From Citricoccus alkalitolerans (lineage in GTDB: Bacteria; Actinomycetota; Actinomycetes; Actinomycetales; Micrococcaceae): 64,000 nucleotides of DNA. Shown in pieces: positions 33,138 to 42,496 of this stretch. The notes under the pieces were generated by a model. The model did no database searches and had not been told where the DNA came from. It saw only the letters and a list, made by a program, of their open reading frames with translations. The DNA is taken from the NCBI RefSeq assembly GCF_039528175.1, contig NZ_BAAALH010000001.1, forward strand, positions 744,001-808,000, in the 5' to 3' direction. Position 1 is the stretch's first letter. Every line of letters starts with the position of its first letter. The position numbers and the translations under genes are program-made.

Positions 33138-36100
33138 ATGGCAGCCAACGAACACCACGACAACGACGCAGCAGCAACGTCCGAACAGGACGCGCAGACC
33201 GCCGGCGACCGGACGCTGGATCCGCCCTCGGCTGTTCCCGAGGACGCCGGAACAACGGCCGCGCAGGAATCGCCCTCCGCTGAGGGAGCACCGGCCGCCG
33301 AGGAGCCGGCCGCTGATGACCCCTTCGCCATCCCGGAAGACCCGTTGGCCCTGATCTTCAAGGCTCCGGACCTGTCCACTCTGCCCCAGGTACCGCGCAG
33401 GTCCCGCGAGGACCGCAGTGAGCGCAGTGAACCCGAGGGCCGCGGCCCGCGTCAGAACCGCAACCGCCGTCAGGACGAGGACGCCAGCGGCGGCTATGAC
33501 GAGGTCGAGGCCACCGCTGACGACTCCCGCATATCCCGCGATGACCGGGACGAGCAGGATGACGATGGCGGCCAGCCCGGTTCGCGCAGCTCCCGCCGTC
33601 GCCGTCGCAGCCGTAGCCGCTCGGGCAACGCCTCGGACCAGGGCCGCCCCACCTCGGAAGACGGCGACGACGACCAGTCCCAGCGCAGCTCCGGTGCGAG
33701 CGGCCGAGACGGGCGTGAGGACCGTCAGAACCAGGACCAGGTGGACGCCTCTGACGCCGACGGCGACGGCAACGGTTCGCGCCGACGTCGCAAGCGCCGC
33801 CGCGGTGACGTGGACATGGAGCTGGAAGGTGGCGCCGGGGATGACCCGGAGAACACCGTGACCCGCGTGCGCGCACCCCGCCAGGCCGCCTCCACCGGCC
33901 CGGAGGCCGTTGCCTCCCTCAAGGGCTCCACCCGTCTGGAGGCCAAGCGCCAGCGCCGCCGCGATTCGCGGTCCGGTGGCCGTCAGCGCCGCCATGTGAT
34001 CACCGAGGCCGAGTTCCTGGCCCGCCGCGAGTCGGTGGACCGCAAGATGCTGGTCCGCCAGCGCGAGCACCGCATTCAGATCGCCGTCTTGGAGGATGGG
34101 GTCCTGGCCGAGCATTTCGTGTCCAACACCACCCAGGACTCACTGATCGGCAACGTCTACGTGGGCAAGGTCCAGAACGTGCTGCCGTCTATGGAGGCCG
34201 CCTTCGTGGATATCGGCCGGGGCCGCAACGCGGTGCTCTACGCCGGTGAGGTCAACTGGGATGCCGCCAGCCTCGAGGGCAAGTCCCGCAAGATCGAGAA
34301 CGCCCTGAAGTCCGGCGACTCCGTCCTCGTCCAGGTCACCAAGGACCCGGTCGGTCACAAGGGCGCCCGGCTCACCAGCCAGATCTCCCTGCCGGGCCGC
34401 TACCTCGTGTACGTGCCGGGTGGTTCCATGACGGGTATCTCCCGCAAGCTGCCGGACGTCGAACGCTCCCGCCTGAAGAAGATCCTGAAGGACCATCTCC
34501 CGGAGAACGCCGGCGTGATCGTCCGCACGGCGGCCGAGGGCACCTCGGAGCAGGAGCTGATGCATGACATCAACCGCCTGCGCGCCCAGTGGGAGGGCAT
34601 CGAGGCGAAGTCGACCTCCACGAAGACCCTGGCCCCGGAACTGCTCTACTCGGAGCCGGACCTGACGATCAAGGTGGTCCGTGACGTCTTCAACGAGGAC
34701 TTCTCCGGCATGATCGTTCAGGGCGAGGACGTCTGGGACAACATCGAGGCCTACGTGACTTACGTAGCGCCGGACCTACTGCCCCGCCTGGAGCAGTGGA
34801 AGCCCGAGGAACACGGCGGCGAGGACCTGTTCGCGTCCAACCGCATCGACGAGCAGCTGCAGAAGGCGCTGGACCGCAAGGTCTTCCTGCCCTCCGGCGG
34901 TTCACTCGTCATCGACCGCACCGAGGCCATGACCGTGGTGGACGTCAACACCGGCAAGTTCACCGGGTCCGGCGGCAACCTCGAGGAGACCGTCACCAAG
35001 AACAACCTCGAGGCTGCCGAGGAGATCGTCCGGCAGCTGCGGCTACGGGACATCGGCGGCATCATCGTGATCGATTTCATCGACATGGTGCTGGAGTCCA
35101 ACCGTGATCTGGTGCTGCGCCGCATGGTCGAGTGCCTCGGCCGGGACCGCACCAAGCACCAGGTCGCCGAGGTCACGTCGCTCGGCCTGGTCCAGATGAC
35201 CCGCAAGCGTATGGGCACCGGCCTCGTCGAGATCTTCTCGGAGACCTGTGAGCACTGCAGCGGCCGCGGCATCATCGTCCATGACATGCCCGTGGAACAC
35301 CGCCGCGCCCATACTGCGCACGGCGAGCCGCGGGCCCACAGCGCGTCCCACAGCCACGGCGGATCGGCCCGATCCGGCGGATCCGGCAGTTCCGACGGAT
35401 CCGGGCAGGATGACTCCAACGACGCAGGCCGGAAGTCCTCCCGCAGTGAGCGCCGCCGCCGCAGCCGGGAACGCCAGGCCGAGCGTGAGCGCCATGAGCA
35501 TCAGGAGCCGCCGGTCGAGCAGAAGCTCTCTCCCGAGGAGGAGGCCGAGCGCAAGGCCCGTGCCGAGGCGGCCCGGGCGGCGTTCGCCAACATGGCAGCC
35601 GCCGCGGCCAGCGCGCACGAGGAGAAGGACGGGGACCCCACCACTGAGAAGGCCTCCCAGTCGGTGCCCGAGCAGGCCTCCGAGAAGGTCGCCGGGCAGG
35701 ACCGGCCGGATCCGGCACCCTCGACCCTGACTCTCGCGGGCGAATCCGTCGAGGTGCCGCAGGCCAAACGCCGCTCCCGGCGGTCGAAGGCCACAGCGGC
35801 CCACCCAGCCGACTTGGCGTCGCTGGAGAGCGCTCTCGACCAGAAGACCCCCCGCGACCAGCGCGCCTCCGGCGACACGGTCCAGCCAGGTCAGGCAGCT
35901 CAGGCAGTCCAGGCGGGCCAGGGGGGCCAGGCTGAACCGGCAGCACGGCCTCAGCGTCGTCGTCGGGCAGCCTCCTCCGAGGGAGCCGGTGACATCCGGA
36001 CGGTGGAGGTCGCGGCGGCTGACGAGAACACCGGCGGTGGACATCGGTTCAGCGCTACCGCAGCCCCGGCCGGGAATGCCGCGGAGGCGGAGGCCCGGCA

Positions 36101-36182
36101 GGAGAAGGTGGCCGCGCCCTCGGCCGCACCCATGATGCTCGGTGTCGGCGTCAAGGCGGAGGATATCGCTCGCCCCGAGTGA
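33138..36182 (+). CDS. rne: Ribonuclease E/G family endoribonuclease
   Basis: 1014 aa. The catalytic core sits in the middle: S1 RNA-binding domain from about residue 330 (GNVYVGKVQNVLPSMEAAFV), the DNase I-like catalytic site DVNTGKFTGSGGNLEET near 600, RDIGGIIVIDFIDM, and the zinc-link CEHCSGRG near 704. The first ~290 and last ~300 residues are low-complexity, Arg/Asp/Ser/Gln-rich regions, as in actinobacterial RNase E where they act as scaffolds for other RNA-decay proteins. The start at ATG 33138 is set by AGGAGG eight bases upstream. It heads the conserved rne-rplU-rpmA-obg order. Confidence 0.95.
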   Translation: MAANEHHDNDAAATSEQDAQTAGDRTLDPPSAVPEDAGTTAAQESPSAEGAPAAEEPAADDPFAIPEDPLALIFKAPDLSTLPQVPRRSREDRSERSEPEGRGPRQNRNRRQDEDASGGYDEVEATADDSRISRDDRDEQDDDGGQPGSRSSRRRRRSRSRSGNASDQGRPTSEDGDDDQSQRSSGASGRDGREDRQNQDQVDASDADGDGNGSRRRRKRRRGDVDMELEGGAGDDPENTVTRVRAPRQAASTGPEAVASLKGSTRLEAKRQRRRDSRSGGRQRRHVITEAEFLARRESVDRKMLVRQREHRIQIAVLEDGVLAEHFVSNTTQDSLIGNVYVGKVQNVLPSMEAAFVDIGRGRNAVLYAGEVNWDAASLEGKSRKIENALKSGDSVLVQVTKDPVGHKGARLTSQISLPGRYLVYVPGGSMTGISRKLPDVERSRLKKILKDHLPENAGVIVRTAAEGTSEQELMHDINRLRAQWEGIEAKSTSTKTLAPELLYSEPDLTIKVVRDVFNEDFSGMIVQGEDVWDNIEAYVTYVAPDLLPRLEQWKPEEHGGEDLFASNRIDEQLQKALDRKVFLPSGGSLVIDRTEAMTVVDVNTGKFTGSGGNLEETVTKNNLEAAEEIVRQLRLRDIGGIIVIDFIDMVLESNRDLVLRRMVECLGRDRTKHQVAEVTSLGLVQMTRKRMGTGLVEIFSETCEHCSGRGIIVHDMPVEHRRAHTAHGEPRAHSASHSHGGSARSGGSGSSDGSGQDDSNDAGRKSSRSERRRRSRERQAERERHEHQEPPVEQKLSPEEEAERKARAEAARAAFANMAAAAASAHEEKDGDPTTEKASQSVPEQASEKVAGQDRPDPAPSTLTLAGESVEVPQAKRRSRRSKATAAHPADLASLESALDQKTPRDQRASGDTVQPGQAAQAVQAGQGGQAEPAARPQRRRRAASSEGAGDIRTVEVAAADENTGGGHRFSATAAPAGNAAEAEARQEKVAAPSAAPMMLGVGVKAEDIARPE

Positions 36183-36191
36183 GCGTGTCAT

Positions 36192-36220
36192 TTGGCCCGA
36201 GGGGCACCGGCGGGTAGGAT
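36192..36220 (+). promoter_or_regulatory. Promoter of rplU-rpmA
   Basis: TTGGCC (36192-36197), a 17-bp spacer and TAGGAT (36215-36220), immediately after the rne stop. It predicts a start near 36227 and a leader of roughly 190 nt before rplU, long enough to hold regulatory structure, though I recognise no specific motif in it. Confidence 0.6.
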
Positions 36221-36413
36221 GGATACTCGGTGCTGCGCCGCCGTCGTTTTCTGTCTGCCCGGTGAATTGGGTGTTGGAAAGCCCGCCGGTACGCCGAGAG
36301 CCGTTGCCCCCGCTGTCCGGGACCGTCCGCCTTTGCCGGCCGGACACCGCTGGTTTGGGCAGGCCGGGTTGCAGTCAAACAGATTCGTAAATGTCGAGAG
36401 AAGTGAGTCCCAA

Positions 36414-36722
36414 GTGGTGTACGCGATTGTCCGCGCTGGCGGCCGCCAGGAAAAGGTCTCCGTTGGAGACCTCGTTACCCTTGACCGCGTTGCCGCTGAG
36501 GCCGGAAGCTCCCTGGAGCTCTCCGCCGTCATGCTGGTGGACGGGGACAAGGTGACCACCGGTGCTGATGACCTGTCCAAGGTCAAGGTCACTGCCGAGG
36601 TCGTTGACCATTCCCGTGGCAAGAAGATTGTCATCCAGAAGTACAAGAACAAGACCGGCTACAAGAAGCGCCAGGGTCACCGTTCCGAGCTGACCACCGT
36701 CAAGGTCACCTCGATCGCCTGA
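36414..36722 (+). CDS. rplU: 50S ribosomal protein L21
   Basis: 102 aa. Binds 23S rRNA. Sequence VVYAIVRAGGRQEKVSVGD at the N-terminus and KYKNKTGYKKRQGHRSELT at the C-terminus are diagnostic. The start is GTG 36414 by alignment with the usual M-V-Y-A-I-V; a second GTG follows directly. The upstream Shine-Dalgarno is weak (AAGTGAG). Confidence 0.97.
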   Translation: MVYAIVRAGGRQEKVSVGDLVTLDRVAAEAGSSLELSAVMLVDGDKVTTGADDLSKVKVTAEVVDHSRGKKIVIQKYKNKTGYKKRQGHRSELTTVKVTSIA

Positions 36723-36766
36723 TCCGGACTTCCAGGTCCCCGAGATAAACACCGAAGGATTGCACC

Positions 36767-37027
36767 ATGGCACATAAGAAGGCCGGTAGTTCCTCCAAGA
36801 ACGGCCGCGATTCGAACGCACAGTACCTGGGCGTCAAGCGTTTCGGCGGCCAGGCCGTCAACGCCGGCGAGATCCTGGTCCGCCAGCGCGGTACCAAGTT
36901 CCACCCGGGCGCCAACGTCGGCATCGGCAAGGACGACACCCTGTTCGCCCTGTCCGCCGGCGCCGTCGAGTTCGGCAACCGTCGTGGCCGCAAGGTCGTG
37001 AACATCGTTACTGCCGCTGCTGAGTGA
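36767..37027 (+). CDS. rpmA: 50S ribosomal protein L27
   Basis: 86 aa. Lies at the peptidyl-transferase centre. Typical sequence: MAHKKAGSSSKNGRDSNAQ, LGVKRFGGQ, and GTKFHPGANVGIGKDDTLFA. No N-terminal cleavable extension of the firmicute type. GAAGGA precedes the ATG; 44 nt after rplU. Confidence 0.98.
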   Translation: MAHKKAGSSSKNGRDSNAQYLGVKRFGGQAVNAGEILVRQRGTKFHPGANVGIGKDDTLFALSAGAVEFGNRRGRKVVNIVTAAAE

Positions 37028-37090
37028 TCATTCAGCTGACGGCACCGGGGGAGTGATCCCCCAGTAGTTCAACGCTCCGGCGGGGGTGGG

Positions 37091-37120
37091 CCACTGCGGC
37101 CCGCCTCCGCCGCAGTGGTT
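37091..37120 (+). terminator. Hairpin terminator after rpmA
   Basis: Perfect 9-bp stem CCACTGCGG/CCGCAGTGG with a 10-nt loop, then TTAA, 64 bp after the rpmA stop. A smaller GGGGGA/TCCCCC hairpin precedes it at about 37048-37063. Some transcription may still read into obg. Confidence 0.55.
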
Positions 37121-37215
37121 AACGCGCTCTATGCTCCGCCCCGGAGCACAGCGATTTGCGCAAGACTGGGACCACCGTACGGGTGGTACCGAGAAGTTCT
37201 TCAGGAGAGGCGGCC

Positions 37216-38859
37216 ATGGCGGCTTTCGTGGACCGAGTGGTCCTGCACGTTTCCGGCGGACACGGAGGCCACGGCGTGGCCTCCGTGAAGCGGGAGAAGT
37301 TCAAGCCCCTGGGCGGTCCCGACGGCGGCAATGGCGGGGATGGCGGAGACGTCACCCTGGTCGTGGATTCGCAGACCACCACGCTGCTCTCCTTCCACCA
37401 CGCACCGCACCGTCACGGCGGCAACGGCGGGCCCGGGATGGGCGATTTCCGCAATGGCGCCAACGGCGAGTCCCTGACGCTGAGCGTGCCGGACGGCACC
37501 GTGGTCAAGGACGCTGAGGGCAACATCCTCGCCGACCTCGTGGGTCACGGTGCCAGCTTCGTGGCGGCAGAAGGCGGCATGGGCGGCCTCGGCAACGCGG
37601 CGCTGGCCTCGGCCAAGCGCAAGGCCCCCGGCTTCGCCCTGCTCGGCATCCCCGGGGAAGAGCGGGACATCGTCCTGGAACTGAAGTCCGTGGCGGACGT
37701 TGCCCTCGTGGGCTTCCCCTCGGCCGGCAAGTCCTCCCTCATCGCCTCCATCTCCGCGGCCCGCCCCAAGATCGCCGACTATCCGTTCACCACCCTGGTG
37801 CCGAACCTGGGCGTGGTCCAGGCTGGACAGACTCGATACACCGTCGCCGACGTCCCGGGCCTGATCCCGGGTGCCTCCGAGGGCAAGGGCCTGGGCCTGG
37901 AATTCCTGCGCCACGTGGAGCGCTGTGCGGCTCTGGTGCACGTGCTGGACTGTGGCTCCCTGGAGACCGACCGGGATCCGCTCTCCGACTTCGAGGCCAT
38001 CGAGGCCGAACTCGCCGCCTACGCCGTGGAGCCGACCTTCGCCCAGGGCGGTCAGGGCGTCATCCCGCTGAACGAGCGCCCCCGGTTGATCGCCTTGAAC
38101 AAGACCGACCTACCGGACGGTCAAGACATGGCGGACATGGTCCGTGCCACCCTGGAGGCGCGTGGACTGCGCGTGTTCGAGGTCTCCGCCGTCTCCCACA
38201 GGGGACTGGACCCGTTGAAGTTCGCCATGGCCGACCTGGTCCGCCAGGCCCGCGAACGGCTGCCCGAGCCCGAGGAGATCGCCGAACCCGACGTCATCCG
38301 CCCGCGTGCCGTCCGCTCGCGCAAGGGCCGCAAGGGAGAGTTCGAGATCCGCCGCGAGGAGCGCAACCTCGAGCCCCTGTTCCGGGTCCGTGGCGTCAAG
38401 CCCGAACGGTGGGTGGCCCAGACCGACTTCACCGTGGATGAGGCCGTGGGCTACCTGGCTGACCGCCTCAACCGCCTCGGCGTGGAGGACGAGCTGTTCA
38501 AGCAGGGCGCCAAGCCCGGCGATGCCGTGGTCATCGGCTCGGATGACAACGGGGTGGTCTTCGACTGGGAGCCGACCATGGCGGCCGGTGCCGAACTGCT
38601 CGGCGGCCCCCGCGGAGCGGATCTTCGCATGGAGGAACGGGACCGGCCCACCCGTGAGGACAAGCGTCGTGACTACGAGGAGCGCAAGGCCGCCCGCGCC
38701 GCGACCCAGGCCGAGCTCGAAAGTGAGCGACGCACCGGCGTGTGGGCGGTGGATCAGGAGATCAATCGCCTGGCGGGTATCAGCGACGAGGAGTCCGACG
38801 GTGCCGGCACGGCCGGGGAAGCCGAAGAGGTCACGGGCCGCGAGGACTCCCATGGCTGA
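37216..38859 (+). CDS. obg: GTPase Obg
   Basis: 547 aa. Essential ribosome-associated GTPase. Glycine-rich OBG fold at the N-terminus (HVSGGHGGHGVASVKREKF), G domain with P-loop GFPSAGKSSLIAS, DVPGLIPGASEG (switch II) and NKTD, then the C-terminal OCT domain (FEIRREERNLEPLFRVRG). The tail beyond about 480 is charged. ATG 37216 is preceded by AGGAGAGG. The stop lies 8 nt inside proB. Confidence 0.97.
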   Translation: MAAFVDRVVLHVSGGHGGHGVASVKREKFKPLGGPDGGNGGDGGDVTLVVDSQTTTLLSFHHAPHRHGGNGGPGMGDFRNGANGESLTLSVPDGTVVKDAEGNILADLVGHGASFVAAEGGMGGLGNAALASAKRKAPGFALLGIPGEERDIVLELKSVADVALVGFPSAGKSSLIASISAARPKIADYPFTTLVPNLGVVQAGQTRYTVADVPGLIPGASEGKGLGLEFLRHVERCAALVHVLDCGSLETDRDPLSDFEAIEAELAAYAVEPTFAQGGQGVIPLNERPRLIALNKTDLPDGQDMADMVRATLEARGLRVFEVSAVSHRGLDPLKFAMADLVRQARERLPEPEEIAEPDVIRPRAVRSRKGRKGEFEIRREERNLEPLFRVRGVKPERWVAQTDFTVDEAVGYLADRLNRLGVEDELFKQGAKPGDAVVIGSDDNGVVFDWEPTMAAGAELLGGPRGADLRMEERDRPTREDKRRDYEERKAARAATQAELESERRTGVWAVDQEINRLAGISDEESDGAGTAGEAEEVTGREDSHG

Positions 38860-40012
38860 GCAGGTCCCCAATCCGGTGACGGGTCGGGACACCCTGCGCC
38901 GGGCCCGCCGCCTGGTCGTCAAGATCGGCTCCTCCTCCCTGACCACCCCCACGGGTGTGAACCGGGAAGCCATCGACTCGCTCGTGGACACGATCGCCGC
39001 GGTCCGCGCCCGCGGCACGGAGGTCATCCTGGTGTCCTCGGGGACCATCGCCGCCGGCATCCATCCCCTCGGGCTGGGCAAGCGCCCTCGGGACCTGGCC
39101 ACGCAGCAGGCCGCCGCCGCCGTCGGGCAGGGCAAGCTGCTTGCCGAGTACACGGCCTCCTTCGCGCGACACGGCACCGAGGTGGCGCAGGTGCTGCTGA
39201 CCGCGGAGGACCTGATCCGCCGCACCCAGTACACCAACGCACACCGGGCCCTGAACCGGCTGCTGGCGTTGTCGGTGGTCCCGATCGTGAACGAGAACGA
39301 CACTGTGACCACTGCGGAGATCAGGTTCGGGGACAATGACCGGCTCTCGGCCCTGGTCGCCAACCTGCTGCGCGCAGATGCGCTGCTGCTGCTGACGGAC
39401 GTCGACGCCCTGTACACCGCACCGCCCTCGCGTCCCAGCTCGGAACGCATCGCTCACGTGGTCTCGAAGGCGGACCTGGAGGCGGTGCAGATCGGGCGGA
39501 CCGGGCCGGCCGGCGTCGGGACCGGGGGCATGGTCACCAAGGTGGACGCCGCCGGGATCGCCACCGGATCGGGGATCCACGCGATCGTCACCTCGGCGCA
39601 GAACGCCGAGGCCGCGCTGGCCGGTGAGGATGTGGGGACGTGGTTCCAGGCCTCCGGGAAGCGGCAGTCCGCGCGCGGCATCTGGCTCGGCCTGCTCGCC
39701 GAGGTGCAGGGCCGTGTGGTGCTCGACGACGGCGCGGTCGCCGCGGTCGTGAAGAACCGCCGGTCCCTGCTGCCGGCCGGGATCACCGGGGTGGAAGGGG
39801 CTTTCGAGGCCGGCGACCCAGTGGAGCTGGCAGACGCCGTCGGTACCGTGGTGGCCCGTGGCTTCGTCAACTACTCCTCGACGGAGCTACCTGCCATGCT
39901 CGGACGGCACACCGTCCAGCTGCGTGAGGAGTTCGGACCGGAGTACCAGCGGCCCGTGGTGCACACTGACGATTGTGTCCGACTGCCGGCGAGGGCACGG
40001 GCCCGGCGTTAG
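38852..40012 (+). CDS. proB: Glutamate 5-kinase
   Basis: 386 aa. First step of proline biosynthesis from glutamate. Amino-acid kinase domain (VVKIGSSSLTT, VSSGTIAAGIHPLGL, VNENDTV, FGDNDRLSALVA) and C-terminal PUA domain (GRVVLDDGAVAAVVKNRRSLLPAGI). The start at ATG 38852 overlaps the end of obg by 8 nt. The TAG stop is also the start of the TAGGCT element in front of proA. Confidence 0.97.
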   Translation: MAEQVPNPVTGRDTLRRARRLVVKIGSSSLTTPTGVNREAIDSLVDTIAAVRARGTEVILVSSGTIAAGIHPLGLGKRPRDLATQQAAAAVGQGKLLAEYTASFARHGTEVAQVLLTAEDLIRRTQYTNAHRALNRLLALSVVPIVNENDTVTTAEIRFGDNDRLSALVANLLRADALLLLTDVDALYTAPPSRPSSERIAHVVSKADLEAVQIGRTGPAGVGTGGMVTKVDAAGIATGSGIHAIVTSAQNAEAALAGEDVGTWFQASGKRQSARGIWLGLLAEVQGRVVLDDGAVAAVVKNRRSLLPAGITGVEGAFEAGDPVELADAVGTVVARGFVNYSSTELPAMLGRHTVQLREEFGPEYQRPVVHTDDCVRLPARARARR

Positions 40013-40015
40013 GCT
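40010..40015 (+). promoter_or_regulatory. -10 element (TAGGCT) of a probable leaderless promoter for proA
   Basis: TAGGCT overlaps the proB stop codon and is followed by seven bases and ATG 40023. With no clear Shine-Dalgarno sequence, proA is probably translated from a leaderless transcript as well as from readthrough. Confidence 0.5.
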
Positions 40016-40022
40016 GGGGTGT

Positions 40023-41381
40023 ATGTCCACGACTGCCCAGAACAACGCCCCCGTCACCGACTCATCCATCGGAACCGGACCCTCCGGGGAACAGGCCGGA
40101 GCTTCCGTGCCACAGGAGGTCCGCGAGGCGATCCGCGCGGTGGCCGAGCGGGCCCGCAGGGCGCGTCCGGAACTGGCCACCGCGCGTCGGGCCCGAAAGG
40201 ACGAGACCCTGCAGGGCATGGCGGACGCACTGCGTCAGAACGCCTCCGCCATTCTGGCGGCCAACCGCAAGGACGTGGAGAACGGCCGCGAGAAGGGCAC
40301 CTCGGAGGCCATGCTCGACCGGCTCAGCCTGGACGGGCCGCGGATCGAGGCCTTGGCCGCCGCGCTGGAGGAGCTGATGGCCTTGCCGGACCCGGTCGGC
40401 AAGGTGGTGCGTGGACGTGACCTGCCCAACGGCTTGCACATGACCCAGCTGCGTGTCCCCCTGGGCGTGGTGGGAGCCATCTACGAGGCTCGCCCCAACG
40501 TCACCGTGGACATCGCCGGGCTGGCCCTGAAGTCCGGCAATGCCGTGATCCTGCGCGGCGGCTCCGCCGCGCGGGAGACCAACACAGTGCTGATCCAGAT
40601 CCTTCGGGAGCAGGCACTGGCCCACGGCTTCGAAGCGGACATCGTCCAGGGGATCGACGAGTTCGGCCGGGACGGCGCCACGGCACTGATGTCCGAGCGC
40701 GGGTCCGTGGACGTGCTGGTGCCGCGGGGTGGACGGGAACTGATCCAGTCCGTGGTCCACAACGCCAAGGTGCCGGTCATCGAGACCGGCGAGGGCAACG
40801 TGCACCTCTACATCGACGAGTCGGCTCCGGTGAAGATGGCCGTGGACATCGCACTGAACGCCAAGACCCAGCGCGTCTCCGTGTGCAACACCGCCGAGAC
40901 GCTGCTGATCCACGCGGGGGCGGAGAAGGCCGGCCGTGAGGTGCTGCGCGCCCTGCACCGGGCCGGGGTGCTTCTGCACGTGGACGAGGGCGCCCGTGCC
41001 TGGTTGCCCGCCGAGGCGGAAGCCTCGGCCGCGCCGGCCACGGAGGAAGACTGGGGCACCGAGTACCTGGCTCTCGAGCTGGCCGTGAAGACCGTCGGCT
41101 CGCTCGATGAGGCCATGGACCACATCCGCCGCTGGTCCACCGGGCACACCGAGGCGATCGTGACCAATGATCTGGCCCATGCCGACCGGTTCGTCGCCGA
41201 GATCGACTCCGCTGCAGTCATCGTCAACGCCTCTACCCGCTTCACGGACGGCGGTCAGCTCGGGCTCGGTGCCGAGGTGGGGATCTCCACGCAGAAGATG
41301 CACGCACGCGGTCCGATGGGCCTCGAGGAGCTCACCACCACCAAGTGGGTGCTGCGCGGCCAGGGCCAGGTCCGATCCTGA
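40023..41381 (+). CDS. proA: Gamma-glutamyl phosphate reductase
   Basis: 452 aa. Second step of proline synthesis, reducing glutamyl-5-phosphate to the semialdehyde. Aldehyde-dehydrogenase fold; catalytic Cys in RVSVCNTAETLLI, PLGVVGAIYEARPNVT, and the C-terminal STRFTDGGQLGLGAEVGIST. The first ~30 residues (Thr/Ser/Gly-rich) are an extension. 10 nt after proB. Confidence 0.97.
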   Translation: MSTTAQNNAPVTDSSIGTGPSGEQAGASVPQEVREAIRAVAERARRARPELATARRARKDETLQGMADALRQNASAILAANRKDVENGREKGTSEAMLDRLSLDGPRIEALAAALEELMALPDPVGKVVRGRDLPNGLHMTQLRVPLGVVGAIYEARPNVTVDIAGLALKSGNAVILRGGSAARETNTVLIQILREQALAHGFEADIVQGIDEFGRDGATALMSERGSVDVLVPRGGRELIQSVVHNAKVPVIETGEGNVHLYIDESAPVKMAVDIALNAKTQRVSVCNTAETLLIHAGAEKAGREVLRALHRAGVLLHVDEGARAWLPAEAEASAAPATEEDWGTEYLALELAVKTVGSLDEAMDHIRRWSTGHTEAIVTNDLAHADRFVAEIDSAAVIVNASTRFTDGGQLGLGAEVGISTQKMHARGPMGLEELTTTKWVLRGQGQVRS

Positions 41382-41497
41382 CGCGGGCCGGAACCCTGCG
41401 GGGAACGTACTAGGATGGACCGCAGACATCACCGTGATACGAGGCTGGGGTACCGGCCGTCATAGCAGTCTTAGCAGTGTTAAGGGAGAACCACCAG

Positions 41498-41725
41498 ATG
41501 CAGAACATCACCGCGGCCGTGGCCGTTGCCGCTGAAGAGGCCCACGTGGTCAACGAGCTCATCGCCCCGGACTGGGTCTTCGGCGTGGGAAGCTTCGCCA
41601 TCCTGATGCTGATGCTGGTGGCCACCATGTCCCTGCGTTCCGTCTCGGAGCGCCACCCCGCGCCGGCCACTGACGTCAACGTCCACGGATCGGCTGGCCA
41701 CGGCGGTCAGCGTTCCGGTCACTGA
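41498..41725 (+). CDS. Small single-pass membrane protein of unknown function
   Basis: 75 aa. One transmembrane segment (VGSFAILMLMLVATMSL) follows an N-terminal stretch that begins MQNITAAVAVAAEEAHVVNE; the C-terminus is His/Gly-rich (NVHGSAGHGGQRSGH). A good AAGGGAGAA ribosome site precedes the ATG, and codon use is that of a real gene. Similar small genes occur between proA and nadD in related bacteria, from memory; no function is known to me. Confidence 0.7.
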   Translation: MQNITAAVAVAAEEAHVVNELIAPDWVFGVGSFAILMLMLVATMSLRSVSERHPAPATDVNVHGSAGHGGQRSGH

Positions 41726-41749
41726 TTCTCCCCTGAACCGCATCTCGCT

Positions 41750-42496
41750 GTGACCCACCGTCGCTTCCGCCTGGGCATCATGGGCGGCACCTTCGACCCC
41801 ATCCACCACGGTCACCTCGTCGCCGCCTCCGAGGTGGCCTCCGAGTTGGACCTGGACGAGGTCGTCTTCGTGCCCACGGGCCAACCCTGGCAGAAGGATG
41901 CGGGGAGGGTGTCACCCGCCGAGCACCGGTACCTCATGACCGTGGTCGCGACGGCCTCGAACCCCCGCTTCACGGTGTCCCGCGTGGACATCGACCGGCC
42001 CGGCCCCACGTACACGGCGGACACTCTGCGCGACCTGAAGACTCTGCGCCCCGAGGCAGAGCTGTTCTTCATCACCGGTGCCGACGCCCTCGAGCAGATC
42101 ATGACCTGGAAGAACGTCGAGAAGCTCTGGGACATGGCCCAGTTCGTGGGCGTGACCCGTCCTGGACACGACCTGGTGGAGCTGGGGCCGGAGACGGGCA
42201 TCAAGCTCATGGAGATCCCCGCCATGGCGATCTCCTCCACCGATTGCAGAGTCCGGGTCCAGGGCGGCAAGCCGGTCTGGTACCTGGTGCCGGACGGTGT
42301 GGTCCAGTACATCGCCAAGCACAACCTGTACCTGCCGTCCGCCCATATCCCCGGAGGGGGACTGGGCGGCGGCAGCGGTGAGGGTCAGGAGCCGTTCACC
42401 GGGGGGAGCCGCCCGTCCGACATGCTCCCGGACACACCACGGCAGGCCGGGGACCCGGCTGCCGCAACAGCATCGACGCCGGGAACCACCGTATGA
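41750..42496 (+). CDS. nadD: Nicotinate-nucleotide adenylyltransferase
   Basis: 248 aa. Converts nicotinate mononucleotide to deamido-NAD. GGTFDPIHHGHLVAASE (with the (H)xGH nucleotidyltransferase motif), FITGADALEQIMTWKN and AISSTDCRVRV are the family signatures. The last ~45 residues (Gly/Ser/Pro/Thr-rich) are an extension. GTG start without a visible Shine-Dalgarno sequence. Overlaps the next gene as ATGA-type (4 nt). Confidence 0.95.
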   Translation: MTHRRFRLGIMGGTFDPIHHGHLVAASEVASELDLDEVVFVPTGQPWQKDAGRVSPAEHRYLMTVVATASNPRFTVSRVDIDRPGPTYTADTLRDLKTLRPEAELFFITGADALEQIMTWKNVEKLWDMAQFVGVTRPGHDLVELGPETGIKLMEIPAMAISSTDCRVRVQGGKPVWYLVPDGVVQYIAKHNLYLPSAHIPGGGLGGGSGEGQEPFTGGSRPSDMLPDTPRQAGDPAAATASTPGTTV

